From: Elusimicrobiota bacterium
GTDB taxonomy: Bacteria; Elusimicrobiota; Elusimicrobia; Elusimicrobiales; UBA9959
NCBI GenBank assembly: GCA_003450815.1
Contig: DMES01000083.1
Coordinates: 391 to 16,960 of the forward strand
DNA: 16,570 bases
Direction of reading: 5' to 3'
Translations under genes and position numbers: made by a program
Shown here: piece after piece, positions 12,926 through 16,570 of the stretch
Numbering within the stretch: position 1 is the stretch's first letter
Layout: each line of letters opens with the position of its first letter
The notes under the pieces: generated by a model
Seen by the model: the letters and a program-made list of their open reading frames with translations, nothing else
Told to the model about the DNA's origin: nothing
Databases searched by the model: none

Positions 12926-14929
12926 ATGAAATCAAAAAACCTGAAATTTCTGGTCTTTACCCTGATCCTTGGCGTTTATGCCGCGTTTTTGCTTCATAAA
13001 GACACCTTTCCCACAAATGACCTGGGCATACGGCTGAAGATAGGAGAAATTGTCTGGCAGACAAAAAGCGTATTCCAGACCAATTATTTTTCATACACCG
13101 AGCCTGATCAACAATTCATAAACCGGTACTGGCTCCACGGGCTCATTTTTTATTCGCTGCATTCCGCCTTCGGCTTCGAGGGGCTGGTTATATTCAACAC
13201 CCTTCTTCTTCTTGCGGCTTTTTCCATTTTATTCTTATCCGCCGCCAGGAGCTCAAACTTCTGGCTTTGCGCAGTCATATCGCTTCCGGCCATATTAATC
13301 TTGCAACAGCGTACAGATATCAGGCCGGAAACTTTCACTTACTTTTTTATCGCCGTGTTTTATTACCTGCTTGTTTCCGCCGGGGAGCGCCCGGAAAAGA
13401 ATAGGATTTTCTGGCTCATCCCTCTGCAGGCGCTTTGGGTGAACCTGCACCTATTCTACCCCATCGGGATACTGCTAGCGGCGGGATTTCTGTTAGAAAA
13501 ACTAGTCCGCGGCGCTGTGAACCCGGAAAACCCCGGGAACGATCTGCTTGTTAAAAAACTATTTTTGCTGGTACCGCTGTTGCTTGCCGCCTCTTGCTGC
13601 AGTCCGAATGGTCTGGGCGGCGTTTTTGCCGTCACCGATATATTAAAAAAATCATCCGTCTATGCGGTGGGCGAAAACCATTCAATACTTCAGTACTTGC
13701 GGACTAATCCTGAAAACATCGCGGCCATCCGTACCTTTCTGCTGATGATCCTGTGTTTTATTTTGGTAGTAATCCGGGAATTACTGATCAAGTCACGGCA
13801 AAAATCCTCCTTCTCCCAAACTTTGGGGAATATGCCTGTTTTCTTCTATCTGGCTGGAGCGGGAGCGGCCGCGGCCGGCATAATGTCGGTGCGCGGCATA
13901 GCGCTTTTCGCGATGACGCTTTTGCCGGCGCTTTCTGCGGGTCTTAACGTCTCCGCCATTCAATTCAGCCGCCGGCCGGAAAAAAGATTCCAGGTAAAGG
14001 AAAGAATAACCGGCGCGGTTTGCGTCTCGGCGCTTGCCGCGTTATTTTTATTTTTTATCTATTCGGGAATCGCAGCGGTAAAACGTCCGGACTTCGGAAT
14101 AGGCCTGTCTCCCGGTTCCGGAAACGCCACGAACTTTTTTAAAGAGAATAAATTGAAAGGTCCGCTTTTTAACGATTACAACATCGGCAGTTACCTGGTC
14201 TATAAGCTTTTCCCGGAGACAAAGGTTTTTGTGGATACCCGCGGCGGCGACGCCTATTCCCAGTCATTTTTCAATAATATTTACACGCCTATGCTGCAAA
14301 GCGAACAGGTGTGGCGTCAAATGCTTGCTAAATATAATTTTAATGCGATATTTTTTGATTACGAAGATAAATTCCAGCCTATCCGCTATTTCCTGACCAT
14401 GCGCTGCAAAGACCCGCAATGGGTTATGGTCTATGTCGATCAATACGCGGTTATTTTTGTCCGTAACACGGAGCAAAACAGGGAAATTATAAAAAAGTTC
14501 CGGATCACCATAGATAATATCGGCGAGAAACTGGCTCCGCTTCTTCTCTCCGCGGATCCGGAAGTCTGGATACATGCGGCCGACATCTTTACAATGTTCA
14601 GGCGGTGGGACCTGGCCCGCCCTGTGTTTAAAAAAGTGCTGCTGGCACGGCCGGACTCCGGCATAATCTGGCTGGTGGCGGGAGAAACGGAAGTTACGAC
14701 CAACAACGAGGAAAGCCGCATTCTGGCGGCAGTTTATCTGGAAAAAGCTATTTCACTGGGCCAGAAGAACGCGGAAGCCTATTCCTTCCTGGGTATGGCC
14801 TATATTCAGGCTGGCGACCGTGAGAAGGCAAAAGCCGCTCTGCAAAAAGCCCTGAAATTGGACCCCACCCGCCAGGATGCTACAATGTTCTTGAACGCCT
14901 TATATAATAACTCTGAAATAAGATTTTAA
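12926..14929 (+). CDS. Polytopic membrane protein, GT-C-like, with C-terminal TPR
   Basis: A 667-residue protein. The first helix (residues 8-23) is followed by a loop 'NDLGIRLKIGEIVWQTKSVF...NRYWLHGLIFY' that resembles 'D.gwhl..G..i...g.vp..dpfs...W..heWL' of GT-C-like polytopic proteins, where an early loop acid binds a lipid-linked sugar. Further hydrophobic segments cluster around 'IFNTLLLLAAFSILFL', 'FWLCAVISLPAILIL', 'TYFFIAVFYYLLV', 'LFLLVPLLLAA', 'FLLMILCFILVVI', 'GAGAAAAGIM' and 'AVCVSALAALFLFFIYSGI', about ten in all. A soluble domain of some 270 residues follows ('GPLFNDYNIGSYLVYKLFPETKVFVDTRGG'), ending in a TPR ('AEAYSFLGMAYIQAGDREKAKAALQKALKLDP'). Sequence does not show that it is a transferase. 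Likely role: inner-membrane glycan or protein glycosylation (inference). It has its own promoter and converges on the repeat-protein gene, with 19 bases between them. Confidence 0.75.
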   Translation: MKSKNLKFLVFTLILGVYAAFLLHKDTFPTNDLGIRLKIGEIVWQTKSVFQTNYFSYTEPDQQFINRYWLHGLIFYSLHSAFGFEGLVIFNTLLLLAAFSILFLSAARSSNFWLCAVISLPAILILQQRTDIRPETFTYFFIAVFYYLLVSAGERPEKNRIFWLIPLQALWVNLHLFYPIGILLAAGFLLEKLVRGAVNPENPGNDLLVKKLFLLVPLLLAASCCSPNGLGGVFAVTDILKKSSVYAVGENHSILQYLRTNPENIAAIRTFLLMILCFILVVIRELLIKSRQKSSFSQTLGNMPVFFYLAGAGAAAAGIMSVRGIALFAMTLLPALSAGLNVSAIQFSRRPEKRFQVKERITGAVCVSALAALFLFFIYSGIAAVKRPDFGIGLSPGSGNATNFFKENKLKGPLFNDYNIGSYLVYKLFPETKVFVDTRGGDAYSQSFFNNIYTPMLQSEQVWRQMLAKYNFNAIFFDYEDKFQPIRYFLTMRCKDPQWVMVYVDQYAVIFVRNTEQNREIIKKFRITIDNIGEKLAPLLLSADPEVWIHAADIFTMFRRWDLARPVFKKVLLARPDSGIIWLVAGETEVTTNNEESRILAAVYLEKAISLGQKNAEAYSFLGMAYIQAGDREKAKAALQKALKLDPTRQDATMFLNALYNNSEIRF

Positions 14930-14948
14930 ACATGCGGTTTCCGGATCA

Positions 14949-16570
14949 TTACGGACCGGCCAGAAACTCGGTAATGATGACGATTCCAGGCGCGCCGGCG
15001 CCGCCAAGATTCGCAGTCGCGCCCAACGCTCCACTGCCGCCGCCGCCGTAATTACCCCCGGTATTTCCTGGGCCTGTGGCGTTGGCAACACCGAGTCCGC
15101 CGCCGCCCATATGCGATGCCCCGCCTTTTCCGCTGGCAATTCTAGCTGGGAGGGCGCTGGCTCTGCCTGAATCTCCCGCATCGCCTTTGAGATTAATATC
15201 ACCAAGGGTCCCTACACCGCCGGCACCGCCAGGTCTCGCTGTGTTGACAGCGGCGCACCCTGAACCTCCGCCGCCGCCTGTGGCTGTCAGCAAGGCGCCG
15301 AACGAGGTGCTCCCGGGTGTTTGGGCGGCTACAGTGGCGCCGTTGACCGGGCCTTGCGCACCGCCGGCTGCCACGGTGATGAGTGGTGTACCGATAGCCG
15401 AATAGGCAAATGTTTTACGGGCATAGCCGCCGCCGCCGCCGCCGCCGGCAGAGGCGTTCAATGCAACGGCCCCACCCCCGCCACCACCAGCGCCGACCAC
15501 TTCAACCGTCGCATATAGCAGGTTGACAGGCGGCGTGTAAGTGTCTCCGTTTCCTCCGGTACAACCGCCCTGGGGGTTGCAGTAGGTTTTGACGGCGATG
15601 GTCGTCATCATCCCGGACCAGGCCGGGCTATTACCATGATATGCCTCTACCCCTTTTGTGCTTGAGTTGTAGCGGATCATGCCCGCTGCGGGTGTGCCCG
15701 GCCGCTCACCCGTGGCGCCGGACGGAACCACTATCGCGTCCGTACCGACAACATCAAGTGTAGCTCTCGGCGCGACACTTGTATTGATGCCCATATTACC
15801 CGCCACATACACATTGTTTGAAATATATACCCCGCCGCCCTGCGCCGCGGCGGCGGAGGATATCACCACGTTATCTGCCAGCCGCACCTGCGCAGCGCTT
15901 ACGCCTATGCCGGTGAAGGTGGCGCTTGACGCGGTAATCTGCCCTGTCACGTACATATGCGTGCTTACGTATACCCCGCCGCCCAGCGCCGCGGCGGCGG
16001 AGGATATCACCACGTTATCCGCCAGCCGCACCTGCGCCGCGCTTACGCCTATGCCGGTGGCGGTAACCGATGAAACCGTCAAGATCCCTGATAGGTTAGC
16101 GGCAGTCAGGGTGGTCAGCAAGGCGCCGCTTATCGCGGGCAACGCGCCTGAAAGTTTAGAAGAACTTATTGAGCCGTTTATGGCGCTATCATGGACCGAA
16201 CCGACAGCGACAGACGATATCTTTAAGAGATTTGAACCGTCACCGTAATAACCGCCGGTCGCGGAACTGAAACCCACTATATATAGATTGCTTGAAACAT
16301 ACACCCCGCCGCCCTGCTCCGCGGCGGCAGAAGATATCACCACGTTATTTGCGAGCTGCACCTGTGCCGCGCTTACGCCTATGCCGGTGGCGGTAACCGA
16401 CGAAACCGTCAATATGCCGGATATATTTGCGGCAGGCAGGTTGGTCAGACTGGACCCATCATTATTGACTAACCCATCCGCCACCAAGGCCTTGAAGCTG
16501 TAAGGCCCCGCAGCCAGCTGCTCGCGGGGACTCATAGTCTCACCGCCCACCCCCCCCCCCCCCCCGCCCC
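14949..16570 (-). CDS. Repeat-rich surface adhesin with phage tail-fibre-like glycine-rich C-terminus, 5' partial
   Basis: The frame runs from the window edge (no stop through the poly-G) to TAA at 14949; the first possible starts are GTG 16550 and ATG 16535. It begins 'SPREQLAAGPYSFKALVADGL', a phrase that normally follows an N-terminal domain, so the true start is probably outside. Residues about 40-290 hold repeated 'VTATGIGVSAAQVRLADNVVISSAAA.GGGVYVS' units of probable beta-helical or fibre type. Then comes 'GMIRYNSSTKGVEAYHG', common in tail fibres. Last is a domain of about 190 residues, very glycine-rich ('VEVVGAGGGGGGAV', 'GGGGGGGYARKTFAYSAIG', 'FGALLTATGGGGG', 'GAPGIVIITEF'), like the glycine-rich tip domain of phage tail adhesins. 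No signal peptide is visible in the part present. Predicted surface binding protein; ligand unknown. Confidence 0.8.
   Translation of the reverse strand, partial: GGGGGGVGGETMSPREQLAAGPYSFKALVADGLVNNDGSSLTNLPAANISGILTVSSVTATGIGVSAAQVQLANNVVISSAAAEQGGGVYVSSNLYIVGFSSATGGYYGDGSNLLKISSVAVGSVHDSAINGSISSSKLSGALPAISGALLTTLTAANLSGILTVSSVTATGIGVSAAQVRLADNVVISSAAAALGGGVYVSTHMYVTGQITASSATFTGIGVSAAQVRLADNVVISSAAAAQGGGVYISNNVYVAGNMGINTSVAPRATLDVVGTDAIVVPSGATGERPGTPAAGMIRYNSSTKGVEAYHGNSPAWSGMMTTIAVKTYCNPQGGCTGGNGDTYTPPVNLLYATVEVVGAGGGGGGAVALNASAGGGGGGGYARKTFAYSAIGTPLITVAAGGAQGPVNGATVAAQTPGSTSFGALLTATGGGGGSGCAAVNTARPGGAGGVGTLGDINLKGDAGDSGRASALPARIASGKGGASHMGGGGLGVANATGPGNTGGNYGGGGSGALGATANLGGAGAPGIVIITEFLAGP
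15831..16389 (-). repeat. Three copies of an 85-bp in-frame repeat inside the adhesin gene
   Basis: Copies at 15831-15915, 15975-16059 and 16305-16389 each run from CCCGCCGCCC to CCGGTG, in the same frame (offsets of 144 and 330 bases, 48 and 110 codons). They encode the 'GIGVSAAQV.LA(D/N)NVVISSAAA..GGGVY' unit. Copies 2 and 3 stay similar for a further ~35 bases. Near-identical units allow length change by recombination. Confidence 0.85.
16550..16565. repeat. 16-base poly-C homopolymer at the 5' end of the adhesin frame
   Basis: Sixteen C in a row (G on the coding strand), then G and four more C to the window edge. In the adhesin frame it reads as polyglycine. Such tracts in surface genes can slip and switch expression; equally it may be a low-complexity artefact at a contig end. 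Confidence 0.7.

Noticed and set aside
15679..16248. 189-residue plus-strand frame with repeated segments
   Set aside because: It is the antisense shadow of the adhesin's repeat units; the minus-strand frame has the recognisable domains.
15831..16389. Regularly repeated DNA that could be mistaken for a CRISPR array
   Set aside because: Repeats are 85 bp, unevenly spaced and in frame with a coding sequence; there are no cas genes.
14949..16570. Prophage remnant
   Set aside because: Only one tail-fibre-like domain is present, with no capsid, terminase, integrase or other phage genes in the window.

Overview
The window looks like a contig from an uncultured member of the Elusimicrobiota. This is inferred from its style: a large secreted protein of tandem fibronectin-III units, a surface protein built of repeated 'GIGVSAAQVRLADNVVISS' units, and REP-like palindromes. 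No rRNA or other phylogenetic marker is present, so the assignment is tentative. Both ends fall in repetitive or homopolymeric sequence, as expected where an assembly breaks.

Layout. (1) 1-2276, minus: N-terminal part of a secreted multi-FN3 protein, preceded by an Rrf2-type regulator (2336-2755, minus). (2) 2756-3509: 750 bases with no convincing gene but very dense in inverted repeats: two operator-like palindromes, a strong terminator hairpin, a second terminator, a 38-bp palindrome, and a GC-rich block (about 3221-3447) that folds into long paired stems and is a candidate structured RNA on the plus strand. (3) 3510-10958, minus: a compact eight-gene operon. In transcription order it encodes a GalE-like epimerase, a bifunctional nucleotidyltransferase/PfkB sugar kinase with HldE-like domains in reversed order, a GmhA-like SIS isomerase, a radical SAM-SPASM enzyme, a split transketolase (TPP-binding subunit, then a short pyrimidine-domain subunit without the usual C-terminal domain), a GT2 glycosyltransferase, and a second, paralogous radical SAM-SPASM enzyme. 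(4) 10959-11312: divergent intergenic region with REP-like palindromic repeats and a probable operon promoter. (5) 11313-14929, plus: a B12-binding radical SAM protein, then a polytopic membrane protein with a C-terminal TPR, each probably with its own transcription unit. (6) 14949-16570, minus: a repeat-rich surface protein ending in a phage tail-fibre-like glycine-rich domain, cut by the window edge at a 16-base poly-C tract.

How the genes may work together. The operon reads as a dedicated route to an unusual nucleotide-activated higher sugar (heptose or octose class) for an envelope glycan. The split transketolase would supply a C7 or C8 ketose phosphate, the GmhA-like enzyme would isomerise it, the kinase/nucleotidyltransferase would phosphorylate and activate it, the epimerase and two radical SAM enzymes would modify it, and the GT2 enzyme would transfer it. 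No GmhB-type phosphatase is present. Part assignments rest on visible motifs; the pathway is inference. The combination of a truncated split transketolase, a reversed HldE-like fusion and paired radical SAM enzymes is the best candidate here for an undescribed system.
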